Source: Rhynchopus sp. YZ270_cl-10
Taxonomy: Eukaryota > Euglenozoa > Diplonemea > Diplonemida > Diplonemidae
Assembly (NCBI GenBank): GCA_964035575.1
Contig: OZ037834.1
Span: 1,643,598 to 1,707,597 of the forward strand
DNA length: 64,000 nt
Direction of reading: 5' to 3'
The position numbers and the translations under genes were made by a program. Shown here one piece after another: positions 19,447-30,363 of the stretch (position 1 is the first letter of the stretch; every line of letters begins with the position of its first letter). The notes under the pieces are model-generated. The model made no database searches, was not told the origin of the DNA, and saw only the letters and a list, made by a program, of their open reading frames with translations.

Positions 19447-22400
19447 ATGCGTACCGACTTTAAGTTTTTGAATCTTTGTGGCGGGGTGTACTCTCAGGGG
19501 AATCTTATCTTTAAGAAAAATGGAAAGGAGTTGATGAGTCCTGTTGGCAACCGGGTGACGACGTATGACTTGCAAACCAGCCAAAACAAAGCCAGCGCGT
19601 TTGAATGTTTGAAGGACATTGCTTGCATGGATCTGTCTGACGATGAAGGGCTGATGTGTGTTGTGGACACTGATGGGCGTGGGATGTTTGTTAATGCGAC
19701 CGCTGACTGCGCACTAGAGATTATCAACTTTAAACCGGGCACCACCATGGTCAAAATCAGCCGGAATGGGAAATACCTCGCTGTAGTCCAGGGGAGACAG
19801 GTACAGATTTGGACAACACCCCCAAACCGTGTTCTGCAGTACCGTTCCGTGCATTTGCTGCGTAAGATTACGGTTGCCTCTGGTGACATCACCTCCCTTC
19901 AGTGGTCCCCTTGCTCACAATACCTTCTCCTCGGAAGTGAGGACTGTGCGGTCCGCGTGGTCTCCATGCGGAAGAACAAAGCCTCCACCCGAGGCACTGC
20001 GATGAAACCCCACGTCACCCTCGCCTCCCACCGTTGCCCTATCGTAAACGCATTTTTCTCAAAATCCGGCTCTGCAGGTCACGTCATCTCAGCCGCGTCT
20101 GATCGTGCAATCGCCATATGGAATGTTACAGACAGAGATAGGCTGACTGCTTCTAAAGATGAGATGGAAGATGATGAGGAAGAAGAAGAAGAGGAGGAGG
20201 AGGAAGAGGAAGAGGAGGAGGAAGAAGAGGAGACAGCGCGCCCTGCTGTGGATGTGACGGAGAAGAATTGGCATTGCAAAAAGAAGTTCTTTTTGGAGCA
20301 TGACGCGCGTCTGCAGGTTTGCGAGTATGCGTTGGAGAAGGGGCTGCTCTTTGCGGGGTTCAAGAATGGGGTGTTTGGGATTTACACAGTGCAGCCGGAG
20401 GTACGGTGCATACACACGCTCTCGATCACGGAGCAGAAGATTAGCTCGGTGGCGATCACGCCGAATGCGGATTGGGTGGCGTTTGGGTCGTCCAAGCTTG
20501 GACAGCTTTTGGTGTGGGAGTGGAAGAGCGAGACATACGTGCTGAAGCAGCAGTCGCACTACCACTCTGTCTCCACCGTCGCCTTCTCCCCCGACGGCTC
20601 TGTCCTGGCCACATCCTCTGACGACGGAAAGGTGAAGATCTGGAACGGCGCAACCGGCTTCTGCTACGCAACCTTCCGCGACCACCAAGGCCCCGTCAGC
20701 AAGGTGAAGTTCAGCAACAACCACACCCTCTGGTCCGCCTCCTCCGACGGCACCATCCGCGGGTACGACCTCAAACGGTACCGTCAATTCAAGGTGCTCC
20801 AACCACCTATCAACACACAGCTGTCTGCGCTTGCAGTCGACCACTCCGGTGAAATCATGGTGGCAGGCGGCATCACCGAGAACGAAGTCTACATGTGGAG
20901 CATCCGCACCGGGCAGCTGCTAGAGGAGTTTGGAGGCCACGAGGCACCCATCAGCTGCATCGACTTCCACAACACAGGGGTCCTCTTTGCGTCAGGCTCC
21001 TGGGACAAAACGATCCGTCTCCGTGACGTCTACTCGACATCAACACAAAAGGACACCGTGACCCGCACCGTCAACAACGATGTCCTCCGCTTCAACTCCG
21101 AGGTCCTCATGTGTGCCTTCTCCCCCGACGGAACCCGTCTCTGCTCCATCACCCTCAACGGAGAAATGACCATCTTCAACTCAGAGGACACCACCGAAGT
21201 CTCTCCCCTCCGCTCCTTCAGCATACACCGTGACGTCAAAGGAGGGTGGCGGTCCAACGAAGGCACCAACCCCTTCCACTCCGCAAACTCGGCAAGGACG
21301 TTCAATGACATCAGCTGGGCGCCGGACAGCTCGCATGTCTTGTTGGGGGGGAACTCGAAGTGGATTTGCATCTACTCAGTGGCGCAGGGGTTTTTGATTA
21401 AGAAGTTTTCGGTGACAAACAACCGTTCCCTTGATGGGATGACTGATGTGTATGACCACCGTGCGGACACAGAGGCGGGCAATGTGCACAACCTGGACCT
21501 TGCGGACTCTGACTCCGAGGACGGTGTACGCAAGGTCATCAAGCTGCCTGGTGCGCAGCGTGGCGACGAAGGCAAGCGTGGCAAGACACGCCCCACTGCA
21601 CGCGCCAACGCTGTTGTGTGGTCACCCACCGGCAAGGAGTGGGCTGCCGCCACCACCGACGGACTCCTCATGTTCTCCACTGAGGTTGACCAGAAACGCT
21701 TCAACCCTGTGCAGCTCTCTCTGGGGCTCACACCTTTGGTATGTACAGGTCGCTGATTCGGCAAGGGCATGGACATCTGCACACACACTTCCACCCACAG
21801 GACACCTACGCAGAGCTGGACAAGGGAAACTACGTGCTTGCAGTGCTTAAGGCGCTGCGTCTCAACGACGCAGTCGTGACTGAGCGTGTCCTGCACGGCG
21901 TGCCGCTCCAGGAGATCTCCTTTGTGGCGGACAACGTCCCTTCGGTATGTGAGGTGGAATTCTAAAGGAGGATACGCCCTAGAGGCAGTGTGTTAGAATA
22001 GTGCCGATGTGAAGACAGAAGGTGAGAATATGGCTCACATCTTTGCGTTTCGCGTGCTTTGTGATGTTTTTCACCAGATGTATTTTATGTCTCAGTCATT
22101 CAACACTACCCCACAGGACATGTTGAGCCAGCTTCTGGATGCCCTCTCCAAAGAGCTGCAGAACCACCGCCACGTCGAACGGTATCTGCGTTGGGCAGTG
22201 TCCATCCTCTCCAGGCACGGGGCATACATGCAGAGGAAGGCAACAGGTATGGTGTCAGTGTTTCGATATACCCCCTTTGGCGCCCCTTATGAGCACGTAT
22301 TTTGTTACAAATAAAATTGCATCGGCGTTCTGTCCCAACGTTGCCGCGGTTCCAACGTATCAATAAACATACACACCACAGCGGCACACACCGGAGCACC

Positions 22401-23041
22401 TGCAGACGGGAACCTCCAGGCGTCTTTGAAGCTGCTCCACCAACAGGTTGTCAAGTCTGCCTCCGAGCTGGTTAAGTATGGACCCCATCTTCTTCATAGA
22501 CACATCCCCTAGAGAGGGAAAATATGTGCGTCTTCTTTTCGTTTAGATTTGTGTGCACGATGTACATTCTGCGCGATTTTCAAGATTTCAAAAACAAAAT
22601 TATCCATGAAACAAGAGCGTGAGGTGACAGCCACGGAATTTTTTTGTTTGCTGTTTATTTTCTCCATATTGTCAAACCCACTCTCACTCATCATTTAGGT
22701 TGGCCGAGAACAGCACGCATACTTTGTCGTTTTTGAAGGCAACTGCTACATTGGATTGGCACAAGAAGAAGTACGAGGACACAGCACAGGTCGAGGAGGA
22801 CGAGGAATTTGTCCGCCAGCTCGGACATGCCGCCAAGCGTGCCGAGGGGGACGAGGGGGACGAGGAAGCCGAAGGCGACGTTGACGCCCTCAACGAGCCC
22901 ACACCCTCACCAGCCAAGAGCCCAAAGCAAGCTGCCACAAAACGCAGCTCCCCAGCGACAGAAGAACAGCCCTCCCCGAAGCGCACCAAGCTCGACCCCT
23001 CTGCGAAAAAGAAGAAGAAAGTGAAAAAGGTCAAGGCATAG
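19447..23041 (+). CDS. PWP2: PWP2-like WD40 protein of the U3 snoRNP / small-subunit processome
   Basis: PWP2 (Utp1) is a nucleolar scaffold in the UTP-B complex needed for early 18S rRNA processing. Five exons: 19447-21738, 21801-21944, 22117-22246, 22382-22475 and 22699-23041, giving 1000 aa. All introns start GTATG and keep frame. The N-terminal MRTDFKFLNLCGGVYSQGNL is typical of PWP2. Many WD40 repeats follow, for example FSPDGSVLATSSDDGKVKIWN and FHNTGVLFASGSWDKTIRLRD. A pure acidic run sits at residues about 239-270. Exons 2-5 encode the helical C-terminal domain (LAVLKALRLNDAVVTERVLHGVP), and the tail is Lys-rich as in nucleolar proteins. The upstream open frame from 19072 is low-complexity A-rich and looks like leader; an acceptor-like CACCACAG lies at 19368. 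Confidence 0.94.
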
Positions 23042-23890
23042 GTAAAGAACTTTAGTCACAGGGCATGGGGTGGGTGGGTGGGATCGAACACAGTCAAAAA
23101 TGGGAAGGGAAAACCGCAACCGTGGTAAAAGAAAGCAATGTTTTATCAGGAGAGATTCCGTCAAAACGCCCGTTATTTTAAAAGAAACAGAAAAAAAGAA
23201 TGGTCAACAGACGTGCGATTGTGATCAGCGACGTTGTGTATGTGGGTCAAAAAGGGGGGATTTTTTGTTTTGCTTTTATTTTATTTTATTTTTTGCAATT
23301 CTGGTTTGTTGTTGACGAATCGAGCATATAAAAAAAATGCCGCAAATCGGTAGGTTTGCCTTCCAAAAAATAAATAAATATCACAAAGTTTCGAAAAACT
23401 GTCAAAAACTAGTATTCTCTCCTGTTACTTTACCCACAACATTTCCTTTCTTTCTGTACCTGCTGTTCATCTGTGTTTGGTGTATGAAGTTCAAACATCT
23501 GGACGTCTCACTCCATCATCTGAGGTGACCCTGGGGAGCACCTCTTTCAGTCCACCTCTTCTTCCTCTTTCTCCGTTCACTTCAAAGCTTTCATCAGAAA
23601 ATTCCATCGTCACGATCGAACCAGTGTTCCACACTATGCTTGTAGGTTGATTGTGTGATACCCGGATTACACCACTCTAGCAAAATTAGGACATGCAAAT
23701 GAGCATGCCCATTGCAAATACGCGGGTCAGTCGGAGGTGCCAGCAATCACAATGCTCTTTCAATGTTTTTTGTAAAATTGACAACATATTAACACCACCT
23801 GAACTCCACACGACCATCTTCCCATTCTACTCAGAACTCTACACAAACAACACAACCACATACACAAACCCCCCCGCAACGAAGAACAAA
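23042..23890. other. intergenic region between PWP2 and PSMA2
   Basis: I see no gene, repeat module or TIR element here. Composition is mixed, with T-rich stretches near 23260-23300. Confidence 0.55.
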
Positions 23891-23932
23891 GCCCCCCTTT
23901 TTTGTGCCCCCCTTTTTTTTTGCCTTCTGTAG
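23891..23932 (+). promoter_or_regulatory. pyrimidine tract and AG acceptor before PSMA2
   Basis: Two C/T runs lead to GCCTTCTGTAG at 23932, 12 nt before the ATG. Confidence 0.5.
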
Positions 23933-23944
23933 TTAGCGGGCACG

Positions 23945-25413
23945 ATGGGTGACAATGCGTATGCCTTCTCGTTGACGACATTTAACCCTGCGGGGAAGCT
24001 GCTCCAGCTGGACTATGCGATCAACGCTGTGAACCAGGGGCTGACTGCGGTGGGGCTCAACGTGAAGAACGGAATCTGCCTGGCAACGGAGAAGCAGGTG
24101 AAGCCGTTGCAAGATGCAGGGAGTGTGCAGAAGATCCAACAGCTGGACGAGCATGTTGGTGTGGTGTATGCGGGTATGGTTGCTGACGCGAGACTGCTGT
24201 ACGCGCGTGCACGCAAGATTTGCCAAAACTACCGTGTGACCTACGAGATGCCCATCCCTGTTGAGCAACTCGCCAGAAAAATAGCCGAAATCATGCAGGA
24301 GTTCACACAGTCGAACGGTGTGCGTCCCTTCGGCTGCTCGCTTCTCCTTGCAGGGTCGGACCACCTCGGTACGCACCTCTTCCAAATCGACCCCTCAGGT
24401 CTCTTCATCGCATGGAAGGCAGCAGCAATCGGCAAGTCCAAGCAAAACGTCACAACAAACCTCGAGAGGAGATACACAGACGAGATGGAGGTTGAAGACG
24501 CAACACACACTGCAATCAAGACCCTATCTGAAGCGTATGATTTTTTTTGTTCATTTTTTATAGGCAAATTTCATTTTTATATTGTTGAGCGAATCTGATA
24601 ACAGCTTTCGTGATCCTATGAGTTCAAAGCAAATAATTTTATCCCTTTTGGCGGATTTTTCACCACATTACTGGGGTTGGGGCGTGTAGGAATTGGTTTG
24701 CCCCAATCACCCAAAGGCTAATATCAAATAACCTCCTTTGTATCACCTTTCTGCACACACAGCTTCGACGGAAAGATGGAAACAAACAACATCGAAATTG
24801 CGAAGGTCGAGAACGGGAAGTTCAACATCCTTGGAAGCGCGAACATTGAGGAATACCTCGAGGAAGTATGGGTTCTTTTTATTGTTCTTTTCTTTTGTAA
24901 ATATTTTCTTCTACTTTCACCCGGATGGCTGGCATTGTACAGTGGGTCAGTCGGAGGGCCTGAATCAACAACTATTCCTTTTCTTTTGGTAATGTTTAAT
25001 TTGACAACCCTCCCCAGTGAAATGACTGCGTGCCTGCTTACAGTTTCCCTGTCAGCAACTCCCACACAACACTCCAGGGTTCAATATAACCCGCAGAGTG
25101 TCAGTGCCTGCGTCCTAGAGGGGTTTGTGCACTATCAGCTTCACTTTATGATGTTGAGGCGGTTGTGAACCGCCTCCGTTCTCTTACGTGTACAGAACAC
25201 TCACGTCCCCCCACCATTTGCACAACCGAGCTGCGTTTTTTTTTTAAATACGTTTCCACTACAGTGGGTCGCTATATTACGGGCGCGTTTTATTATGGGT
25301 AACTTAATTATGGGTACATATTGGATCTACCCATATTAAGGCGCACCCCTAATATTACCCACTGTACTCTTTGCTTTTCAACCCTCAACCAACCCACCCC
25401 ACAGGTACTGTAG
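23945..25413 (+). CDS. PSMA2: 20S proteasome subunit alpha-2
   Basis: This is a non-catalytic subunit of the outer ring of the 20S core. The alpha-family N-terminal signature is clear (YAFSLTTFNPAGKLLQLDYA). Stretches such as MQEFTQSNGVRPFGCSLLLAG and FQIDPSGLFIAWKAAAIGK match alpha-2 best. Exons are 23945-24534, 24763-24865 and, by inference, 25405-25413. The last exon would encode only V-L-stop. That joins in phase after EEYLEE, follows a good acceptor (CACCCCACAG), and gives 233 aa against 234 in human. If intron 2 were not spliced, the frame would run about 100 codons through repeats. Intron 2 (24866-25404, GTATGG) holds S3 and S2 modules and a TA-flanked element, so exon 3 should be checked by RNA. 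Confidence 0.93.
24916..24990 (+). repeat. S3 module copy in PSMA2 intron 2
   Basis: ACCCGGATGGCTGGCATTG, ACAGTGGGTCAGTCGGAGG and CTGAATCAACAACTATTCC with a T-rich tail. Confidence 0.75.
25077..25150 (+). repeat. S2 module copy in PSMA2 intron 2
   Basis: GGTTCAATATAACC (hairpin), CGCAGAGTGTCAGTGCCTGC, an AGAGG part, and TTTGTGCACTATCAGCTTCA. Confidence 0.7.
25262..25364. mobile_element. 103-bp TIR element in PSMA2 intron 2
   Basis: CAGTGGGTCGCTATATTAC and TAATATTACCCACTG are inverted and flanked by TA on both sides. Inside, TTATGGGTA and TACCCATA also pair. The ends resemble pogo/Tigger-type termini (CAGT...). Confidence 0.8.
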
Positions 25414-26560
25414 ATACACTAGCATTTGGAGGGGGGGGATGCAGCGCAAAGATGCATGGGTGGAGGGGTGGAGGGGTAGGTAGTGCTGCGTTGGCTGTGG
25501 TGTGGTGTCTTCAGTGTGTGCTCCTTTCTGCTACCGTCCCTCTCCACGTTTCTTTTAAGGGTTGGAGTATGCGGGGGGGAAAAAGGCTTACGTTTATCCA
25601 TCTCTAACTGCAATTGGAAGAAAAAAAAACAAACAAAGAAACGATTGGGGAGGTGGGGGAAAAGAGAAGCATTTTTGTCACCATCTTTTTTTTTTTTTTT
25701 TCAATAATAATTTTTGATATTGAAAAAAAATACCGCTTTTTAAAAAAAAATAAAATTCCCGTAACTAACCAAGGGGTGGATTGGGCTAGTATTATTGTAT
25801 ATTTCTCATATTTTTTAAAAAAAATGCAACCTCACTGCGTAGACCAACAAAGAGGTGTAAAGTGATTGTCGATACAACAAAAAAAAATGACAAAAAAATA
25901 TATGAGAAAAACAAAAGCAAAAAAAAACGAAACAAATTGTAACCGCACTGCATACCGTTTTCGTGATTTTTTTTTATTGTTGCATTTTTTTTAAAATACA
26001 AACACCCCGACACCCCCTTTTAAAAAAAAGCCCTTTTCTAACCAAAAAAACAACAAAATAATATAAAAGGGGGGTAACACAGCATCGAAAAAAAGCAACA
26101 CGCACACACACCTCCACCTCTTCTTTTTTAAAGACGTATTATACCACGTTAGATGACTATGTGGTGATTAATCTAAGTTTTCTTTCTCTCTCTTTTTTTT
26201 CTTTTTTTTGAAGACAACTTTGACTGCAGATGGTACAAAAAAATAAACCCTTTTTTCGACCTACCCTTCCTCTTGCAGCTTTTTAAAGAAAAGGGGTTTT
26301 GGGGAGGGGGGGGAACCTGTTGCAATAGCAACGACTCTGAGCAGAAGATTTAGCAAAAACTAAGAAGAAAAAAAAAAATGAGGCGAAGACATTAAAAACA
26401 AGGCAGCAAATAATAATAAAAAATTGGTTGGGCCTACACTAACTGCAACTAAGTTTTCAAATTTAAAAAGCAAAGGAAAAATGTTTTTATTTAAAAGATA
26501 CAATCGGGTTGCATTACAAAAAAAATAAAATTAAATGCGTTTTTTTAAAAAGCTTTTTTA
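25414..26560. other. intergenic region, A/T homopolymer-rich
   Basis: No gene seen. Long A and T runs dominate, with an S6 copy at 25861 and a weak S4 copy near 26430-26465. Confidence 0.55.
25861..25890 (+). repeat. S6 module copy
   Basis: GTGATTGTCGATACAACAA plus an A-run, preceded by GAGGTGTAAA. Confidence 0.7.
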
Positions 26561-26762
26561 AAAAAAAATGCAAAGCACGGGAGGGGTTTCCAAACAAACA
26601 AAAAAAATTAAGGTTCTTAACACACGAAACAATAGCACATTTCCTCCCCTCATATTTCCCCCCCTTTTTATAACATCATTCTTCGCTATCCTGATACCGT
26701 GGCAAGACCACTTTCGTATTACCTCTCCTCCCTCTGCTCGAACTTCCGCAGAGTGTCGTCCA

Positions 26763-27060
26763 GGTCATGTGGTCATCGTCACGTCATATTTGCAGGGCAG
26801 GAAACTGGAATGAACACTTTGTCTTCTGAGGGTGGGGTTGGGGTCTGCCCTTCTCTGCGGAATGTGATGCGGGTCATGTGGTCACCCCCACGTCTATCTG
26901 CAGGGCGGGAAACTGGGTGAACACATTGTCTTCTGAGGGTGGGGTGGGGTCTACCCTTCTCTGCGGAATGTGATGCGGGTCATGTGGTCACCTTCTTCCA
27001 TAAGGCGTCCCGTCTCTCTACAGGAACTGATTGAGCACTTTTGTCATCCGAGGGTAGGGT
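26763..27060 (+). repeat. tandem repeat of about 107 bp
   Basis: GGTCATGTGGTC recurs at 26763, 26872 and 26978. The unit also holds GCAGGGCGGGAAACTGG, TTGTCTTCTGAGGGTGGGGT and TTCTCTGCGGAATGTGATGC. The third unit is partly replaced. Each unit has a CTGCAGGG or CTACAGG acceptor-like spot. Function unknown. Confidence 0.85.
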
Positions 27061-28278
27061 TGAGACCACAGGGGGGTATTGTAGAAAAGCTAACTCTAGT
27101 CTTTGTACGCACCCCATTGGGGGGGGGGGGAGACGTTGGGGAGGAGGATGGGGTTCATGCAGGTACGGGGTTACCCTTTCCCTCTGCGGTGTCTTGCAGT
27201 GCGAAGACCTGAAGGAGCTTTGTTAAGAGATGATGGACTTCACGTGTTGGGGGGTGGGGGTGGGGTGGGGTGGGTTCGTCCATATGTGGAGAGAGAGGGG
27301 GGGAGAGAAGGTGTGTTTGAGTAGCCTCGCTGTGCTGTGTCCGCCCTGATGTCGGTCTTTGAGTCATTTTGCACTTTCAGCCTATTCAGTGATGTGGTTT
27401 CTTCTTGGGTTCAATATTACCAACTTTTCTGTGTGTTTTAAAGTTGTGTTCAGCATTGTACCGCAGGCCCTTTGGAGATTGAGAGACAAAAAAAACCGAA
27501 GAACGACATTGCATCTGCAAAGAGAAGAGGGAGGTGTGTGTGCGTGCGTTGTGTCCCCACAACACACAAACCCCTTCCCTTCCCTTTGCAGTTCTCCGGC
27601 ATAGTTTTTTTTTTTTTTGGTTTGTCCCTCTTTCTTGATGGTTGTGCAGGAGAGGTGACAGCACGTAGACACATTGAGTCTCCTTTGGTCTGCAATCCCT
27701 AGGTTGCACGGTGTGCATCCGTTGTTAGGGCATGAGTTTTGAGGTGTGTGGGGGGATGTTGCTATTGTATTACGTAGTGTGCGTTGTATGGGTGCTCTGA
27801 TATAGAAAACCGTTGAAGGAAAAGGAGAACCACAATGCCTTCTGTGAAAACTGTCACTTGCGCAAAATGGTGTAAACCGGTGGGCTTGATTAGTGGGTTC
27901 GCGTGAGGGAGAGAGAGGGGGAAAGAGGTGAAGCATGTTTTAGGGATTGGCAGGGCACCACCTGGTACGGCAAATGGGTGGAGTGGGGGTGGGGAGGTTT
28001 TCTGAGAGGGGGGGAATGCTCACTCAGCTGTCAGGGGAGAGGGAGAGAGGTGCTGTACGATGGGGTTGTTTGCAAACGAGCTATTCGGATGAGAGAACAG
28101 AGGATATTCGAAGCAAAGTGCGTATGAGGAATGGGATGGCTATTATGGGAGACATCGGGTCAATATCGTTTGGTTATAGCATTTTTAATCTGCTCTGTGG
28201 GTCGATGCGGAGAGGGGAGGGGAAAGGGAAAAAAGTGACAACGTTTCTTCTGTTGTTGGCCGCAGGGTACTTCTGATT

Positions 28279-28330
28279 TCATCCAGCTGGCATTGTGGGT
28301 CAGCGGGAGGTGCCTGTATTAATTTCCTTT
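28279..28330 (+). repeat. S3 module copy
   Basis: TTTCATCCAGCTGGCATTG, TGGGTCAGCGGGAGGTGCCTG and TATTAATTTCC. Confidence 0.65.
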
Positions 28331-28698
28331 GTGGTCAGAAGGGATGTTATGCCGTTCTGTGCTTTCTCTGAGAGGTGAGTGGACAGCATGCTGCACCAGA
28401 AAACTGTGTTCTCGAAGGAGTAGGATGTGTGCGTGCCCATTGAGGCCCATTCATCTGTCACGTTTTCGTCTTTTGTGCTTTGTGTGGTCGAAGGGGCTGA
28501 GAGTTGAATGCATCTATGCACCGTGGTCTGCATGATTTTGCCTCCGGTAGGGACGGTACACTGTAGCGCGTTCGTTGGCGGCATTTCGGGCAGTGGTGGA
28601 GAGACGGGGGGGCTTTCAGTGGGGGTCATCAGTCCAGCGGTGACGAGGTGGGGTGGGGGCAGGGGGGTACAAGAATGGTAGTGGGATTGGGAGGGAGG

Positions 28699-28757
28699 GG
28701 TCGATATTGACAGGTCGTGACAGGTCGCTGATAGGTCGTTGACCGACTTCCGAAAGC
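28699..28757 (-). repeat. inverted partner of the repeat at 70-120
   Basis: Reverse complement of 70-120 with one extra ACAGGTCGTG-type unit. Confidence 0.75.
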
Positions 28758-29010
28758 AGGGACGGTTAATTTTTCCTGGGGTAAACGATGAGCAGTTTTG
28801 CGAAGATTGAGCTCAAATCCTGAGGGGAACGGAGGGATTTCCCCCCCACAATACTTACTAGAAGATTTCCACCCTCTCCTGGGGGTGGGCATTTAATTGC
28901 ATTGAACTCGACTGAGATGCATTTCAACTACAAAAAATGGTGTTTTCTCCCACAGAACATCTCTCCTCCAGGGGGTACACACAAAACATTCTTAGGGGGA
29001 AAAAGAGGAA

Positions 29011-30140
29011 ATGTCGAAACTAGATTTGGATAGGTTGACTGCAGCACATTATTCTCTTCTTGCGCAGATTACCTCGAAGAACGTTGAGGGCGCACAGGGG
29101 TGCCGGGCGGCGGTATTGGAGGAGGCTGAGGGGTTGGAGGTTGAGGGGCAGATGGTGGAGCTGGAAAGCCGTGCACTCGCAGAGGATGCAGCTCGACTGA
29201 GAGAACGATCCGATGGGGTGCGGACGCAGGCAAGCGAAAACGAAACTGCCTGCAAGAAGCTGCGTGAGGATCTAGAGCACTTCGAGGTGCGTCACGAATT
29301 CTGCTCGAAGTACGACGCACTCCTGGAGGATCTAGCCAAAGGAAAATCCCTGCAGGAGCTGGAAGAGGAGCTCAAACAGGAGCTTGCCCACCAATCTAAG
29401 AAGGCCTCAAACGCATGCGACACGTCAGAGCTGGACGCGCTCAAGGTGCATCTGTCGCAGCTCTATGACATTGCCTGCATCGCATCGCAACGGTGCAAGC
29501 ACATCCTCTCCAGCTTCGAAGGGGAAGACGCGGAGAAGGCCAACGAAAAGGTATGGCATCAATTAGAACGGGGTTCTCGAGAGAGAGAGAGGGAGTAGGA
29601 AATGATGTGTGATATGCATTTTCATGAGAATTTGCAAAAAAAAGTACCATCGGAATACACAATCATGGGGTCGGGAGGGAGGGAGGGATGTGGTGTTGGT
29701 ACTGACAAAGCAGGTTATTATGTTGGAGAGCAGGAGGGGAAGAGAAGAGGGTGAGCGTTTTGAATGTGTTGGAGTCTTGAGGAGGGCGGGGATGAGGGAT
29801 GGGTGCATTCATCCTTCAAGTGTTCTTTTGGTGGCACTTTTTTGTTTTTGGCATTGGGGCTGCCACATTTCCCCCCCCTTTTCTTTTTTCAAAACGCGAG
29901 AGCCTGAAGCGTTTGTTGACCCGGAGTTATGGTCCTTGAGGTTGCACTGATCCGTTCGTTACCTGGCGAAGATGTGGGGGGGAGGGTAACAGAAGTCCCC
30001 GAAAACGAGTTAGGAGGGAGTGGCGACTGCCAACCTCATTAAATTAGATTATTTGAATAATTGAACACTTGCCAACCCTCCCCCATTCACAGGTCAAGAA
30101 GCGGAAGCGCGACCACGCCCTCCCTGCCTCCACTAACTGA
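29011..30140 (+). CDS. Coiled-coil protein, possibly THO complex subunit 7
   Basis: Exons 29011-29550 and 30093-30140 encode 195 aa; the phase-0 intron starts GTATGG and ends CATTCACAG. The protein is nearly all charged heptad helix. One segment (RHEFCSKYDALLEDLAKGK followed by LQELEEELKQELAHQ) has the same layout as THOC7 (R..EYDALAK.I, then EL..L..EL), and the length also fits. The second exon gives only VKKRKRDHALPASTN, a likely nuclear localisation signal. If THOC7, it would act in co-transcriptional mRNP assembly and export. Any other small coiled-coil protein is possible; only a profile search can settle it. Confidence 0.8.
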
Positions 30141-30363
30141 AGACAGCCAAGGGACAGTGGTGTGTGTTCGTTCCGAGCCAAACGGGTTGGGTCATTCGGG
30201 CAAACAGGGTGGGCAGGGCGGGTGGGGAAAAGGAGTTCCATCCTTTTATAAGCTATATCGCAGCAGTTGTACTTTACCGCATGCACCTTCCCGACTTTGT
30301 TCATTTTGCATCACCTCACACAGGTTGACACTTAAGAGAAAAAACTAGAGACAAAAACAGACA

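Larger units (their letters stand above)
27061..28950. other. intergenic region, G-rich
   Basis: The + strand is G-rich (GGGGTGGGG runs near 27240-27270, GA-rich runs near 27900-28060), unlike the pyrimidine-rich leaders nearby. No gene recognised. It holds an S3 copy at 28279 and the inverted repeat partner at 28699. Confidence 0.5.
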
